A DNA stretch of 64,000 bases from Chelatococcus caeni (GCF_014196925.1 NZ_JACIEN010000005.1:62001-126000), one strand, 5' to 3'. Shown: positions 42,446 to 51,847, counted from the stretch's first letter. Program-made: numbers and translations. Notes: a model not told the origin generated them from the letters alone.

Positions 42446-42459
42446 TTGTCCCAGCGCAA
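42446..42459. promoter_or_regulatory. FNR/NnrR-type box before norEF
   Basis: TTGTCCCAGCGCAA, very similar to the ubiT box, centred about 61 bases before the norE ATG and 72 bases before the divergent small membrane protein gene. Confidence 0.72.
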
Positions 42460-42513
42460 CGAGCCGGCGCGCAGCGAGCGTCTACCAACCATCCGGATGG
42501 AGGAACCGGAGCG

Positions 42514-43101
42514 ATGACGCAGCTGCACGTCGAGGAGCACGCCGCGACAGCCTTGCCGGAAGCGGGCTGGGGCCCTCTGGCGGGCCTGCCGGGCCATCCC
42601 ATGATGTGGGTTCTGATCGCGAGCGAGCTTGCCGTCTTCGGCGCCCTCATCGTCGCCTTCGGCATCGCGGGCGCGCTCGAGCCGGACCTCTTCGCCGCCG
42701 GCCGCGCCCGCCTCGATCCCCTCCTCGGCGGCATCAACACGCTCGTCCTCGTCACGAGCGGCTTCCTGGCCGCCATGGCCGTCGCCGCGGCCGATGCGGG
42801 CCGCGGGCGCACCGCCCGCCTTCATGTCGCCGGCGCGATCCTCCTCGGCGGCCTCTTCGTCGTCGTGAAGCTGGTCGAATATCAGGCGAAATTCGCGGCC
42901 GGCATCGGCATCGAAACCGACAGCTTCTTCACGCTCTACTTCCTCGTCACCGGCTTCCATCTGCTGCACGTGGTGCTCGGCATGGTCATTCTCGCGGCCA
43001 TCACGGTGACCGATGCGGACCTGCGCACCGGCACCACCTTCTGGCACATGGTCGACCTCGTCTGGGTGGTTCTCTACCCGCTCGTCTATCTCGCCGGATG
43101 A
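42514..43101 (+). CDS. norE: NorE, cytochrome c oxidase subunit III-like protein
   Basis: A 195-residue, five-helix membrane protein of the haem-copper oxidase subunit III family: GLPGHPMMWVLIASELAVFG, then KLVEYQAKFAAGI and FLVTGFHLLHVVLGM. NorE is an accessory of cytochrome-c-dependent NO reductase, needed for full activity in Paracoccus. The ATG at 42514 has GGAG upstream. Its stop overlaps the norF ATG (ATGA). Confidence 0.92.
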   Translation: MTQLHVEEHAATALPEAGWGPLAGLPGHPMMWVLIASELAVFGALIVAFGIAGALEPDLFAAGRARLDPLLGGINTLVLVTSGFLAAMAVAAADAGRGRTARLHVAGAILLGGLFVVVKLVEYQAKFAAGIGIETDSFFTLYFLVTGFHLLHVVLGMVILAAITVTDADLRTGTTFWHMVDLVWVVLYPLVYLAG

Positions 43102-43376
43102 TCGCCATGCGCCCCTCACCCGTCCGCACCTGGCTCATCCTCGTCGTCCTGACGCTCGCAACGATGGCAGTGGGCCTGCCAGCCACCGCCGCGCCCTGGC
43201 TCGCGGGCCTCGTCGTGCTCGCCCTCGCTCTCGCCAAGGGCCGGCTCATCGTGCTCGACTTCCTCGAGCTGCGGCACGCGCCGCCGCTCTGGCGCGGCCT
43301 CGTCACGGCCTGGCTCTGGGGCGTGACCGGCCTTGCCTTCCTCGCCGGCCTCGTCCCCCTTCTCCTTGCTGCCTGA
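43098..43376 (+). CDS. norF: NorF, cytochrome c oxidase subunit IV-like protein
   Basis: A 92-residue protein with three hydrophobic helices; the segment LAKGRLIVLDFLELRHAPP is characteristic of the NorF/subunit IV family. It is coupled to norE by an ATGA overlap. The two accessory proteins lie directly upstream of norCBQD. Confidence 0.88.
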   Translation: MIAMRPSPVRTWLILVVLTLATMAVGLPATAAPWLAGLVVLALALAKGRLIVLDFLELRHAPPLWRGLVTAWLWGVTGLAFLAGLVPLLLAA

Positions 43377-43380
43377 GTGC

Positions 43381-43394
43381 TTGTGCCAGCACAA
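43381..43394. promoter_or_regulatory. FNR/NnrR-type box before norCBQD
   Basis: TTGTGCCAGCACAA, a perfect palindrome apart from the central bases, centred 112 bases before norC and followed by AAGAGCC exactly as at the second nirK box. It starts five bases after the norF stop. Confidence 0.8.
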
Positions 43395-43499
43395 AGAGCC
43401 TGCCGTCCCGCAAGCTAGTTTCCAGGCGATCATGCGCGGCGCACGCTACAGGCCACGCCGCGCGCCCTGATCTCCCGATCTAGCGAGAGAGGACGCGTG

Positions 43500-43952
43500 A
43501 TGGCTGACAGCCTCACCAAATCGGCGGCGAGGAACGTCTTCTATGGCGGCTCGCTGTTCTTCTTCGTCATCTTTGTCGGCCTGACCGCCCACAGCCACTA
43601 CTTCATGGTCAATGTCTCGACCGACAAGGCGGGGCTGACCGATGCGGTGGCCCGCGGCAAGCACGTGTGGGAGAAGCACTCCTGCATCAACTGCCACACC
43701 CTGCTCGGCGAGGGCGCCTATTTCGCCCCCGAGCTCGGCAACGTCTGGGACCGCTGGGGCGGCACGGAGGATCCGGATACGGCCCGCGAGATGCTGAAGG
43801 CGTGGATGCAGTCGCAACCCACGGGCATCGAGGGCCGGCGCCAGATGCCGCAGTTCAACCTGAGCGATCAGGAACTCAACGACCTTGCCGACTTCCTCGA
43901 ATGGACGGGCCGGATCAAGACGCAGAACTGGCCGCCCAACAAGGCCGGCTGA
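43500..43952 (+). CDS. norC: NorC, cytochrome c subunit of nitric oxide reductase
   Basis: A 150-residue protein anchored by one N-terminal helix (about 15-33), with a single periplasmic haem c site CINCH and the distal methionine in RQMPQFNLSDQELN. It passes electrons from periplasmic carriers to NorB. The ATG at 43500 is preferred over a GTG one codon earlier. A GAGAGAGG ribosome site lies upstream. norB follows after 12 bases. Confidence 0.96.
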   Translation: MADSLTKSAARNVFYGGSLFFFVIFVGLTAHSHYFMVNVSTDKAGLTDAVARGKHVWEKHSCINCHTLLGEGAYFAPELGNVWDRWGGTEDPDTAREMLKAWMQSQPTGIEGRRQMPQFNLSDQELNDLADFLEWTGRIKTQNWPPNKAG

Positions 43953-43964
43953 GGAGTGCCGACA

Positions 43965-45311
43965 ATGCGATACGAATCCCAGAAGGTGGCGCTCATCTAT
44001 TTCTACGGCGCCCTCGTGCTCTTTCTCGCCCAGGTCAGCTTCGGCGTCGTCGCCGGCACCATCTACGTGCTGCCCAACACGCTCTCCGAACTGCTGCCCT
44101 TCAACATCGTGCGCATGATCCACACCAACGCGCTCGTGGTGTGGCTGCTGATGGGCTTCATGGGCGCGACCTATTACCTCCTGCCGGAAGAGACGGAGAC
44201 CGAGCTCTACAGCACCGGCCTCGCCAAGCTGCAGTTCTGGCTCTTCTTCGTCGCCGCCGGCATCGCCGTCGTCGGCTATCTCTTCCGCATCCACGAGGGG
44301 CGCGAGTTCCTCGAGCAGCCCTTCGCCATCAAGGTCGGCATCGTCGTCGTCGCCCTCATCTTCCTCTTCAACGTCACCATGACGGCGCTGAAGGGCCGCA
44401 AGACGGTGGTGACGAACATCCTGCTCTTCGGCCTGTGGGGCATGGCGCTGTTCTTCCTCTTCGCCTTCTACAACCCGGCGAACCTCGCGCTCGACAAGAT
44501 GTACTGGTGGTACGTCATCCACCTGTGGGTCGAGGGCGTGTGGGAGCTGATCATGGCCTCGGTGCTGGCCTTCCTCATGATCAAGCTCAACGGCATCGAC
44601 CGCGAGGTGGTGGAGAAGTGGCTCTACGTCATCGTCGGCCTCGCCCTCTTCTCCGGCATCCTGGGCACCGGCCACCACTATTACTGGATCGGCGCGCCCG
44701 GCTACTGGCAGTGGATCGGCTCGCTGTTCTCGACGCTGGAGGTCGCGCCCTTCTTCACCATGGTCGCCTTCACCGTGACCATGACCTGGAAGGCCGGGCG
44801 CCGGCACCTCAACCGAGCCGCGCTGCTATGGTCCGTCGGCTGCTCGATCATGGCCTTCCTCGGCGCGGGCGTGTGGGGCTTCCTGCACACGCTCTCCTCG
44901 GTCAACTACTACACCCACGGCACGCAGGTGACGGCGGCGCACGGGCACCTCGCCTTCTACGGCGCCTATGTGATGCTCAACCTCGCCGTCATGGCCTATG
45001 CCTGGCCGCAGCTGACCGGCCGCGCCCCCTACAACCAGTGGCTGTCCATGGCGAGCTGCTGGCTGATGAGCACGGCGATGATGGTGATGACCTTCGCCCT
45101 CACCTTCGCCGGCGTCATCCAGGTGCACCTGCAGCGGGTGCTCGGCGAAGGCTACATGGACGTGCAGGACCAGCTGGCGCTGTTCTACTGGATCCGCCTC
45201 GGCTCCGGCGTGGTGGTCGTCGTCGCCGCCCTGATGTTCGTCTGGGCCGTGCTGGTGCCCGGCCGCGAGCGCACCGCGCCCTCGAGCGGCGCGCTGCAGC
45301 CGGCCGAATGA
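43965..45311 (+). CDS. norB: NorB, catalytic subunit of nitric oxide reductase
   Basis: A 448-residue, twelve-helix haem-copper oxidase family protein. Visible landmarks are MIHTNALVVWLLMGFMGATY in helix 2, VIHLWVEGVWELIMASVLAF (helix with iron-ligand histidine and glutamate), GTGHHYYWIGAPGYW and HGHLAFYGAYVMLNLAVMAY. It reduces two NO to nitrous oxide at a haem b3/non-haem iron centre. GAGGAG lies eight bases before the ATG at 43965. A terminator-like hairpin follows the stop. Confidence 0.97.
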   Translation: MRYESQKVALIYFYGALVLFLAQVSFGVVAGTIYVLPNTLSELLPFNIVRMIHTNALVVWLLMGFMGATYYLLPEETETELYSTGLAKLQFWLFFVAAGIAVVGYLFRIHEGREFLEQPFAIKVGIVVVALIFLFNVTMTALKGRKTVVTNILLFGLWGMALFFLFAFYNPANLALDKMYWWYVIHLWVEGVWELIMASVLAFLMIKLNGIDREVVEKWLYVIVGLALFSGILGTGHHYYWIGAPGYWQWIGSLFSTLEVAPFFTMVAFTVTMTWKAGRRHLNRAALLWSVGCSIMAFLGAGVWGFLHTLSSVNYYTHGTQVTAAHGHLAFYGAYVMLNLAVMAYAWPQLTGRAPYNQWLSMASCWLMSTAMMVMTFALTFAGVIQVHLQRVLGEGYMDVQDQLALFYWIRLGSGVVVVVAALMFVWAVLVPGRERTAPSSGALQPAE

Positions 45312-45315
45312 CCGG

Positions 45316-45348
45316 ACGGGGCGGCAGAGCCGCCCCGTTCCTTCTTTT
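45316..45348 (+). terminator. Terminator or attenuator between norB and norQ
   Basis: A perfect 10-bp stem ACGGGGCGGC / GCCGCCCCGT with an AGA loop, followed by the T-rich run TTCCTTCTTTT. It should make norCB message more abundant than norQD. Confidence 0.82.
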
Positions 45349-45368
45349 CCCGAACAAAGGGCCCTCCC

Positions 45369-46175
45369 ATGCTCCGCGCACTGGACACCGCGCCCGCCCC
45401 GGCCATTCCCTACTACGTGCCGGCGGGCAACGAATGCACGCTCTTCGCCCACGCCCACCGCAACCGCCTGCCGGTGCTGCTCAAGGGACCGACCGGCTGC
45501 GGCAAGACGCGTTTCGTCGCCCACATGGCGGCCGAGCTCGGCCTGCCGCTCTTCACCGTCTCCTGCCACGACGACCTTGCGGCGGCGGACCTCACCGGCC
45601 GCTACCTCCTCAAGGCGGGCGAGACGGTGTGGGTGGACGGTCCCCTCACCCGGGCCGTGCGCGAGGGCGGCATCTGCTACCTCGACGAGGTGGTGGAGGC
45701 GCGCAAGGACGTCACGGTGGTGCTGCATCCCCTCTCCGACGACCGGCGCATCCTGCCGCTGGAGCGCACGGGCGAGGAACTCGCCGCGCCCGACGGCTTC
45801 ATGCTCGTCGTCTCCTACAATCCCGGCTACCAGAACCTCCTGAAGGCGCTGAAGCCGAGCACGCGCCAGCGCTTCGTCGCCATCAGCTTCGACTTCCTGC
45901 CGCCGGAGCGCGAGACCGCTGTCATCGCAGCCGAGAGCGGCCTTGCGGAAGGCAAGGTGCGGCCCCTCGTCAGCCTCGCCGGCCGGCTGCGCGCCCTCAA
46001 GGGCCAGGACCTCGAGGAGGGCATCTCGACGCGCCTCCTCGTCTATTGCGCGACGCTGATCGCCGCCGGCATGCCGGCCGAGGAGGCCGTGACGGCGACG
46101 ATGATCGAGCCGCTCACCGACGAACCCGACGTGCGCACCGCGCTCGCCGAAATCGCCCGCGCGACACTGGGCTGA
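45369..46175 (+). CDS. norQ: NorQ, MoxR/CbbQ-type AAA+ ATPase
   Basis: A 268-residue AAA+ protein with Walker A LLKGPTGCGKTRFVAHMA, Walker B GGICYLDEVVEARKDV, and sensor VVSYNPGYQ. With NorD it inserts the non-haem iron into NorB. It lies 57 bases after norB, past the hairpin, and is followed by norD. Confidence 0.94.
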   Translation: MLRALDTAPAPAIPYYVPAGNECTLFAHAHRNRLPVLLKGPTGCGKTRFVAHMAAELGLPLFTVSCHDDLAAADLTGRYLLKAGETVWVDGPLTRAVREGGICYLDEVVEARKDVTVVLHPLSDDRRILPLERTGEELAAPDGFMLVVSYNPGYQNLLKALKPSTRQRFVAISFDFLPPERETAVIAAESGLAEGKVRPLVSLAGRLRALKGQDLEEGISTRLLVYCATLIAAGMPAEEAVTATMIEPLTDEPDVRTALAEIARATLG

Positions 46176-46180
46176 CCACC

Positions 46181-48091
46181 ATGCTGGACTTCCTCGAGCT
46201 CGAAGAGACCGTCGGCCGTGCCTGGCACCGCCTCGTCGGTGACGCGGCGAGCTACCGGCGCCACCCGGAGGCGGGCGTCGGCCTCGAGGAGGTGCGCGGC
46301 GCGCTCGCGGTCTTCTTCCGCGGCCTCGGCGGCGAAGCGGGCGTGCAGCTCGCCGCCAGCGCCGGCCGCACTTTCCATCACCGCCTGACGCTGCGCCAGC
46401 GCGTCGGCATGGCGGATGAACGGCTCGAGCAGCCGCGGCGCGATACGGGCTCGCTCTTCCTGCCCGCGCGCATCGAACTCTTGCCCGAGGCCCGGCTCAA
46501 CCGCGCGCTCTATTTCTGGCTGGCGGCCTATGGCGTGCACATGCCGCTCGCGCCGGTGACCGAGGCCGATCCCCTGCGCCGCGATCTCGCCGTCCTCCTG
46601 CGGGCGCGCGATACGGTCGGCCGCGTGCTTTCCGCCCAGCCCGGCCTCGTGACGACTTATCGCGACCTCTGCGAGGCGCTTCTTGCCGTGCGGCCCGGCC
46701 GGCCCCTGCCGGCGGTGGAGCGGGAGGTCGAGCATCTCGTCCACGCCCTGTTGACCGGCGAGGCGCCGGAAGCGCTCGACGAGGCGGCGCGCAGCCTGGC
46801 CGAGGGCGGCGTCCATGCGCCGGCAAACTATCAGCCTTTCCTGCCCGTTCCGCTCTGGGTCGATGCCGGCGTGCGGCCGGCCGAGGCGACGCCGAGCGCC
46901 GACGAGCCGGCCCGCAATGGCCTGCTCGCGCCGGTGGTCGACCTGCGCAAGCGCCTCGCCCGTCGGCGAGAGGCGGATGCAGCGCAGCGGCGCGATCCCT
47001 TCGTCCTCAACCGCTTCGAGAAGATGCTCGCCATCGCCGAGATGGTGAACGTCTCGCGCCCGTCGGACGGCGACGAGGACGAGGAGGCCGAGAAGGCCGC
47101 GGACGACGTGGAAGAGCTGACGGTCTCGCGGCGCCAGCCGGGCCGGCCGGCCGCGCGCTTCAAGTTCGACCTCGACCTGCCGCCCGAGGCGGTGGACACG
47201 GCGGCCCTGGCCGGCCTCCACACCTATCCGGAATGGGACTACACGCGCCGCGCCTATCTTCCCGGCCATTGCCGGGTGCTGGCGGGCACCGCGCGCGAGG
47301 AGGGTGAGCGGTGGGCGCCGGACGAAGCCGCCCGCCGGCGCATCCGGCGCGTACGCCGCCAGTTCGAGGCGCTGAGGCCCCGGCGCGAGACGCTGCGCGC
47401 CCAGCTCGACGGCGAGGACGTCGACGTCGACGCGCTCGTGCGCTCGATCAGCGAGATCCGCGCCGGCGGCGAGGGCTCGGACAGGCTGCACCTCATGAGC
47501 CGGCCGCTCGGCCACGATCTCGCGGTGACGCTGCTCGTCGACGTGTCGCTGTCGACCGATGCCTGGGTCGACGGCCACCGCGTGCTCGACGTCGAGAAGG
47601 AGGCGCTGCTGACGCTCGCCCACGGCCTCGCCGCCTGCGGCGACAATGCCGAGATCCTCACCTTCACCTCGCGGCGACGCTCCTGGGTGCGGGTCGAGAC
47701 CGTCAAGGGCTTCGACGAGCCCATGGGCCCGGCCGTGGAGCGCCGCATCGCGGCCCTGAGACCCGGCTACTACACGCGCATCGGCGCCGCGCTGCGGCAC
47801 GCGAGCGCGCAGCTCGCCAGGCGCCCCAACCGCAAGCGCCTCCTCATCGTGCTGACCGACGGCAAGCCGAACGACGTCGACCACTATGAAGGCCGCTTCG
47901 GCCTCGAAGACACGCGCCGCGCCGTGCGCGAGGCGCGGCGGGGCGGCGTCGCCGTCTTCGGCGTGACCGTGGACCGTGAGGCGCAGTCCTATTTCCCGGT
48001 CATCTTCGGCCGGGGCGGTTATGCCATCGTCGGCCAGATCGCGCGCCTGCCGGCGGCTCTGCCGGCCATCTACCGGCAGCTGATGCGGTAG
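46181..48091 (+). CDS. norD: NorD, VWA-domain activator of nitric oxide reductase
   Basis: A 636-residue protein with a large N-terminal helical region, an acidic linker (DGDEDEEAEKAADDVEEL, about 300-320) and a C-terminal von Willebrand A domain with the MIDAS motif DVSLSTD and the later TDGKPND. It works with the NorQ ATPase in NorCB maturation. The ATG at 46181 lies five bases after the norQ stop. Confidence 0.94.
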   Translation: MLDFLELEETVGRAWHRLVGDAASYRRHPEAGVGLEEVRGALAVFFRGLGGEAGVQLAASAGRTFHHRLTLRQRVGMADERLEQPRRDTGSLFLPARIELLPEARLNRALYFWLAAYGVHMPLAPVTEADPLRRDLAVLLRARDTVGRVLSAQPGLVTTYRDLCEALLAVRPGRPLPAVEREVEHLVHALLTGEAPEALDEAARSLAEGGVHAPANYQPFLPVPLWVDAGVRPAEATPSADEPARNGLLAPVVDLRKRLARRREADAAQRRDPFVLNRFEKMLAIAEMVNVSRPSDGDEDEEAEKAADDVEELTVSRRQPGRPAARFKFDLDLPPEAVDTAALAGLHTYPEWDYTRRAYLPGHCRVLAGTAREEGERWAPDEAARRRIRRVRRQFEALRPRRETLRAQLDGEDVDVDALVRSISEIRAGGEGSDRLHLMSRPLGHDLAVTLLVDVSLSTDAWVDGHRVLDVEKEALLTLAHGLAACGDNAEILTFTSRRRSWVRVETVKGFDEPMGPAVERRIAALRPGYYTRIGAALRHASAQLARRPNRKRLLIVLTDGKPNDVDHYEGRFGLEDTRRAVREARRGGVAVFGVTVDREAQSYFPVIFGRGGYAIVGQIARLPAALPAIYRQLMR

Positions 48092-48177
48092 GCGCCGGCC
48101 GCCACCAACGGACATCAGCAGGAGAAAGGAGGACACGGGCAAGGAATCGCGGCCGGCCAGTTGACCGCGTCGCCGGC

Positions 48178-48191
48178 CATGACATGGATCA
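48178..48191. promoter_or_regulatory. Degenerate FNR-type site before nap
   Basis: ATGACATGGATCAA, one base from TTGACATGGATCAA, lies about 178 bases before napE. The right half ATCAA is consensus; the left half is weak, so function is uncertain. Confidence 0.4.
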
Positions 48192-48275
48192 AAGGCGGAG
48201 GCCGGCTCTTGCGGCATCCTTGGTTTCGGACTGGAAATCATTCCCGCCGGGGCCCGCCTTGACAGGCACATGCAG

Positions 48276-48297
48276 CAATGTTGTCATCGTTACATTG
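48276..48297. promoter_or_regulatory. 22-bp dyad upstream of the nap operon
   Basis: CAATGT-N10-ACATTG, perfect 6-bp arms, about 76 bases before the napE start in a locally AT-rich stretch. The size fits a Crp-family or other dimeric regulator. The regulator is not identified. Confidence 0.55.
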
Positions 48298-48362
48298 TAA
48301 AAAAGAAAAAATGCCTCGGCCTTGTTCAAGGCCGTGCAGTTGTGCCGGAGGAGACGATCGTC

Positions 48363-48551
48363 ATGCCTGATCGGCAGGAACCGGCCGTTACGGCGACAGC
48401 ACAAGCACCCTCGCGGCGGGAAGAGTTCACCGCCTTCATCATCCTCGCCATCCTGATCTGGCCTGTCCTGGCGGTCGGCATCGTCGGCGGCTACGGCTTC
48501 CTCGTCTGGATGTGGCAGATCGTCTTCGGCCCGCCGGGCCCTCCGCATTGA
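48363..48551 (+). CDS. napE: NapE, small membrane component of periplasmic nitrate reductase
   Basis: A 62-residue protein with one central helix (FTAFIILAILIWPVLAVGIV) followed by GGYGFLVWMWQIVFGPPGPP, the pattern of NapE. The function is not well defined. GGAGGAG lies upstream of the ATG at 48363. It opens the napEFDABC operon; napF follows after 11 bases. Confidence 0.9.
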   Translation: MPDRQEPAVTATAQAPSRREEFTAFIILAILIWPVLAVGIVGGYGFLVWMWQIVFGPPGPPH

Positions 48552-48562
48552 GGAGGCCAATC

Positions 48563-49063
48563 GTGAGCGAGGCACCGAGGCTCGACAGACGCAGCTTCCT
48601 CAGGGGGCGGATCGCCCCCCGGCCCGAAGCCGTCCGGCCGCCCTGGTCGCGCGAGGCCACGATCACCACCGCCTGCACGGCCTGCGGCGCCTGCGCCGCG
48701 GCCTGCCCGCAGCACATCATCACGCCGGACGCCGACGGCCGCCCCGCGATCGCGTTCTCCAGCGAATGCACCTTCTGCGGCGCCTGCGCCGAAGCCTGCC
48801 CCGAGCCGGTGTTCGACCTCACCGAACCAGCCTTTCCCCATGTGGCGGCCATCGGGGCGCAATGTTTCGCGGTGCACGGCATCGTCTGCCAGAGCTGCGG
48901 CGACGCCTGCCCGGAAGCGGCGATCCGCTTCCGGCCGCGCCTCGGCGGCCCTGCCCTGCCGGAGATCGCGAGCGACCGCTGCACCGGCTGTGGCGCCTGC
49001 ATCGCCGCCTGCCCGGCCGCGGCCATCGCCACCCGCGTTCCGGCGGAGGCGGCCCATGCCTGA
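48563..49063 (+). CDS. napF: NapF, polyferredoxin maturation factor
   Basis: A 166-residue ferredoxin-type protein with several cysteine motifs for [4Fe-4S] clusters: CTACGACAAACP, CTFCGACAEACP, a reduced CQSCGDACP and CTGCGACIAACP. The N-terminus has LDRRSFLRG. NapF helps mature NapA in the cytoplasm. The start is GTG 48563 with TGAGGAGG upstream. The end overlaps napD. Confidence 0.93.
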   Translation: MSEAPRLDRRSFLRGRIAPRPEAVRPPWSREATITTACTACGACAAACPQHIITPDADGRPAIAFSSECTFCGACAEACPEPVFDLTEPAFPHVAAIGAQCFAVHGIVCQSCGDACPEAAIRFRPRLGGPALPEIASDRCTGCGACIAACPAAAIATRVPAEAAHA

Positions 49064-49358
49064 GCCCGCCGTGCCTGAGCCCGTCACGCGTGAGCCCGAC
49101 ACCACCGTCCATATCTCGAGCGCCGTGGTGCGCACCCTGCCGGACCGCTGCGCCGAGGTGGTGAAGCGCGTCGGCACCCTTCCCGACACGGAGATCCACC
49201 ACGTCGCGGACGGCAGGATCGTCGTGGTGATGGAAGGGCCGGACAGCGCCACCCTCGGCGGGCGCCTGGCGACGATCGCCACCTTCGACGGCGTCCTGTC
49301 CGCCAATCTGGTGTTCGAGCAGATCACAACCCTTGCAGACCTCGGAGAATCGCCATGA
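49056..49358 (+). CDS. napD: NapD, Tat-signal chaperone of NapA
   Basis: A 100-residue ferredoxin-fold protein: [37 protein letters not shown], then [16 protein letters not shown]. NapD binds the twin-arginine signal of NapA and delays export until cofactors are loaded. It overlaps napF at the start and napA (ATGA) at the end. Confidence 0.93.
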   Translation: MPEPAVPEPVTREPDTTVHISSAVVRTLPDRCAEVVKRVGTLPDTEIHHVADGRIVVVMEGPDSATLGGRLATIATFDGVLSANLVFEQITTLADLGESP

Positions 49359-51847
49359 CGCTCTCGCGGCGAGACATGTTGAAGGCGCAGGCCGCCAGCG
49401 TCGCGGCCATGGCAGCCGGCATCCACACGGCCGCCGCCCAGCCGGTCATGGGCGGCGTCGAGACGCTGGAGATCCAGTGGTCGAAGGCGCCCTGCCGCTT
49501 CTGCGGCACGGGCTGCGGCGTCATGGTGGGCGTCAAGGAAGGCAAGGTCATCGCCACCCACGGCGACGTCAAGGCCGAGGTCAACCGCGGCCTCAACTGC
49601 ATCAAGGGCTACTTCCTCTCCAAGATCATGTACGGCGCCGACCGGCTGACCCAGCCGCTGCTGCGCAAGAAGGGCGGCGTCTACGCCAAGGATGGCGACT
49701 TCACGCCCGTGACCTGGGACGAGGCCTTCGACGTCATGGCCACCAAGGCCAAGGAGGTCCTGAAGGCGAAGGGGCCGGAAGCGGTCGGCATGTTCGGCTC
49801 CGGCCAGTGGACGATCTGGGAGGGCTATGCGGCGACCAAGCTGATGCGCGCCGGCTTCCGCTCCAACAACCTCGACCCCAACGCCCGCCACTGCATGGCC
49901 TCGGCGGCCTATGCCTTCATGCGCACCTTCGGCATGGACGAGCCGATGGGCTGCTACGACGACATCGAGGCCACGGACGCCTTCGTGCTGTGGGGCTCGA
50001 ACATGGCGGAGATGCACCCGATCCTGTGGACGCGCATCGCCGACCGGCGGCTCGGCCATCCGCATGTGAAGGTGGCCGTCCTCTCCACCTTCACCAACCG
50101 CAGCGCCGATCTCGCCGACATCCCCATCGTCTTCAAGCCGGGCACCGACCTCGCCATCCTCAACTACATCGCCAACCACATCATCACGACCGGGCGCGTG
50201 AACGAGGATTTCGTCGGCAAGCACACCACCTTCTTCAAGGCGGCGGTGGACATCGGCTACGGCCTGCGCGACGACGACCCGCGCGAGGTCAAGGCGCGCA
50301 AGGCGAAGGACGTCACGGCCATGGAGCCGAGCGACTTCGAGACCTTCAAGCGCTTCGTCGCCGACTACACGCTCGAGAAGGTGTCCGAGCTCTCCGGCGT
50401 CGAGCCGGGCTTCCTCCAGGAGCTCGCCGAGCTCTATGCCGACCCCGCCCGCAAGGTCGTCTCGCTGTGGACCATGGGCTTCAACCAGCATGTGCGCGGC
50501 GTGTGGGCGAACCAGCTCGTCTACAACCTGCACCTGCTGACGGGCAAGATCTCCGAGCCGGGCAACAGCCCCTTCTCGCTGACCGGCCAGCCCTCCGCCT
50601 GCGGCACGGCCCGCGAGGTCGGCACCTTCGCGCACCGCCTGCCGGCCGACATGACGGTCACCAACCCAGAGCACCGCAAGAAGGCCGAGGAGATCTGGCG
50701 CGTCCCGCACGGCATCATCCCGGAGAAGCCCGGCTACCACGCGGTGCAGCAGGACCGGATGCTGCACGACGGCAAGCTCAACTTCTACTGGATCCAGGTC
50801 AACAACAACCTGCAGGCGGCGCCGAACAGCTCGAACGAGACCTATCCCGGCTATCGTAATCCCGAGAACTTCATCGTCGTCTCCGACGCCTATCCGACGG
50901 TGACGGCGCTCGCCGCCGATCTCATCCTGCCCGCGGCCATGTGGGTCGAGAAGGAGGGCGCCTACGGCAATGCCGAGCGGCGCACGCATTTCTGGCACCA
51001 GCTCGTCAATGCGCCCGGCGAGGCGCGCTCCGACCTCTGGCAGATGATGGAATTCTCCAGGCGCTTCACGACCGACGAGGTGTGGCCGGCGGAGATCCTC
51101 GATCAGAACCCGAACTACAAGGGCATGACGCTGTTCGACGTGCTGTTCCGCAACGGCAACGTCGACCGCTTCGCCCTCGCCGAGCTCGATCCGAACTACG
51201 AGAACGTGGAGGCCAGGCACTTCGGCTTCTACGTGCAGAAGGGCCTCTTCGAGGAATATGCGGAGTTCGGGCGCGGCCACGGACACGACCTTGCGCCCTT
51301 CGACACCTATCATAAGGAGCGCGGCCTGCGCTGGCCGGTGGTCGAGGGCAAGGAAACCCTGTGGCGCTACCGCGAGGGCTACGACCCCTATGTCGAGAAG
51401 GGCAAGGGCGTTCAGTTCTACGGCAATCCGGACGGGCGCGCGAAGATCGTCGCCGCACCCTACGAGCCGCCGGCCGAAGTGCCGGACGCGGAGTTCGACC
51501 TGTGGCTCGTCACCGGCCGCGTCCTGGAGCATTGGCATTCCGGCTCCATGACCATGCGGGTGCCCGAGCTCTACAAGGCCTTCCCCGGCGCGCGCTGCTT
51601 CATGCATCCCGACGATGCGCGCCAGCGCGGGCTCAACCACGGCGCCGAGATCCGGCTGATCTCGCGCCGCGGCGAGATCCGCACCCGCGTCGAGACGCGC
51701 GGGCGCAACCGCATGCCGCCCGGCGTCGTCTTCGTGCCCTGGTTCGACGCGAGCCAGCTCATCAACAAGACGACGCTCGACGCCACCGATCCCATCTCCA
51801 AACAGACGGACTTCAAGAAATGCGCGGTCAAGGTCGTCCCCGTCTGA
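49355..51847 (+). CDS. napA: NapA, catalytic subunit of periplasmic nitrate reductase
   Basis: An 830-residue molybdopterin enzyme with a Tat signal ([19 protein letters not shown]). The N-terminal [4Fe-4S] site is [10 protein letters not shown] with the fourth cysteine in RGLNCIKG. The molybdenum-ligand cysteine lies in [12 protein letters not shown], followed by bis-MGD-binding domains to the C-terminus. It reduces nitrate to nitrite in the periplasm. The length is normal for NapA. The napB start lies inside its last 28 bases. Confidence 0.97.
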   Translation: MTLSRRDMLKAQAASVAAMAAGIHTAAAQPVMGGVETLEIQWSKAPCRFCGTGCGVMVGVKEGKVIATHGDVKAEVNRGLNCIKGYFLSKIMYGADRLTQPLLRKKGGVYAKDGDFTPVTWDEAFDVMATKAKEVLKAKGPEAVGMFGSGQWTIWEGYAATKLMRAGFRSNNLDPNARHCMASAAYAFMRTFGMDEPMGCYDDIEATDAFVLWGSNMAEMHPILWTRIADRRLGHPHVKVAVLSTFTNRSADLADIPIVFKPGTDLAILNYIANHIITTGRVNEDFVGKHTTFFKAAVDIGYGLRDDDPREVKARKAKDVTAMEPSDFETFKRFVADYTLEKVSELSGVEPGFLQELAELYADPARKVVSLWTMGFNQHVRGVWANQLVYNLHLLTGKISEPGNSPFSLTGQPSACGTAREVGTFAHRLPADMTVTNPEHRKKAEEIWRVPHGIIPEKPGYHAVQQDRMLHDGKLNFYWIQVNNNLQAAPNSSNETYPGYRNPENFIVVSDAYPTVTALAADLILPAAMWVEKEGAYGNAERRTHFWHQLVNAPGEARSDLWQMMEFSRRFTTDEVWPAEILDQNPNYKGMTLFDVLFRNGNVDRFALAELDPNYENVEARHFGFYVQKGLFEEYAEFGRGHGHDLAPFDTYHKERGLRWPVVEGKETLWRYREGYDPYVEKGKGVQFYGNPDGRAKIVAAPYEPPAEVPDAEFDLWLVTGRVLEHWHSGSMTMRVPELYKAFPGARCFMHPDDARQRGLNHGAEIRLISRRGEIRTRVETRGRNRMPPGVVFVPWFDASQLINKTTLDATDPISKQTDFKKCAVKVVPV

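Noticed and set aside
43667-46180. Apparent N-terminal extension giving a 1474-residue NorD
   Set aside because: The extension is arginine/alanine-rich shadow of norC, norB and norQ in another frame; the real norD starts at 46181.
48310-48345. CCTTG-TT-CAAGG palindrome before napE as an FNR box
   Set aside because: Spacing between TTG and CAA is two bases rather than eight; it is at most a leader hairpin.
48491-51640. Very long minus-strand frame opposite napF-napD-napA
   Set aside because: Antisense of strongly conserved nap genes; the product is Val/Gly/Arg-rich without recognisable motifs.
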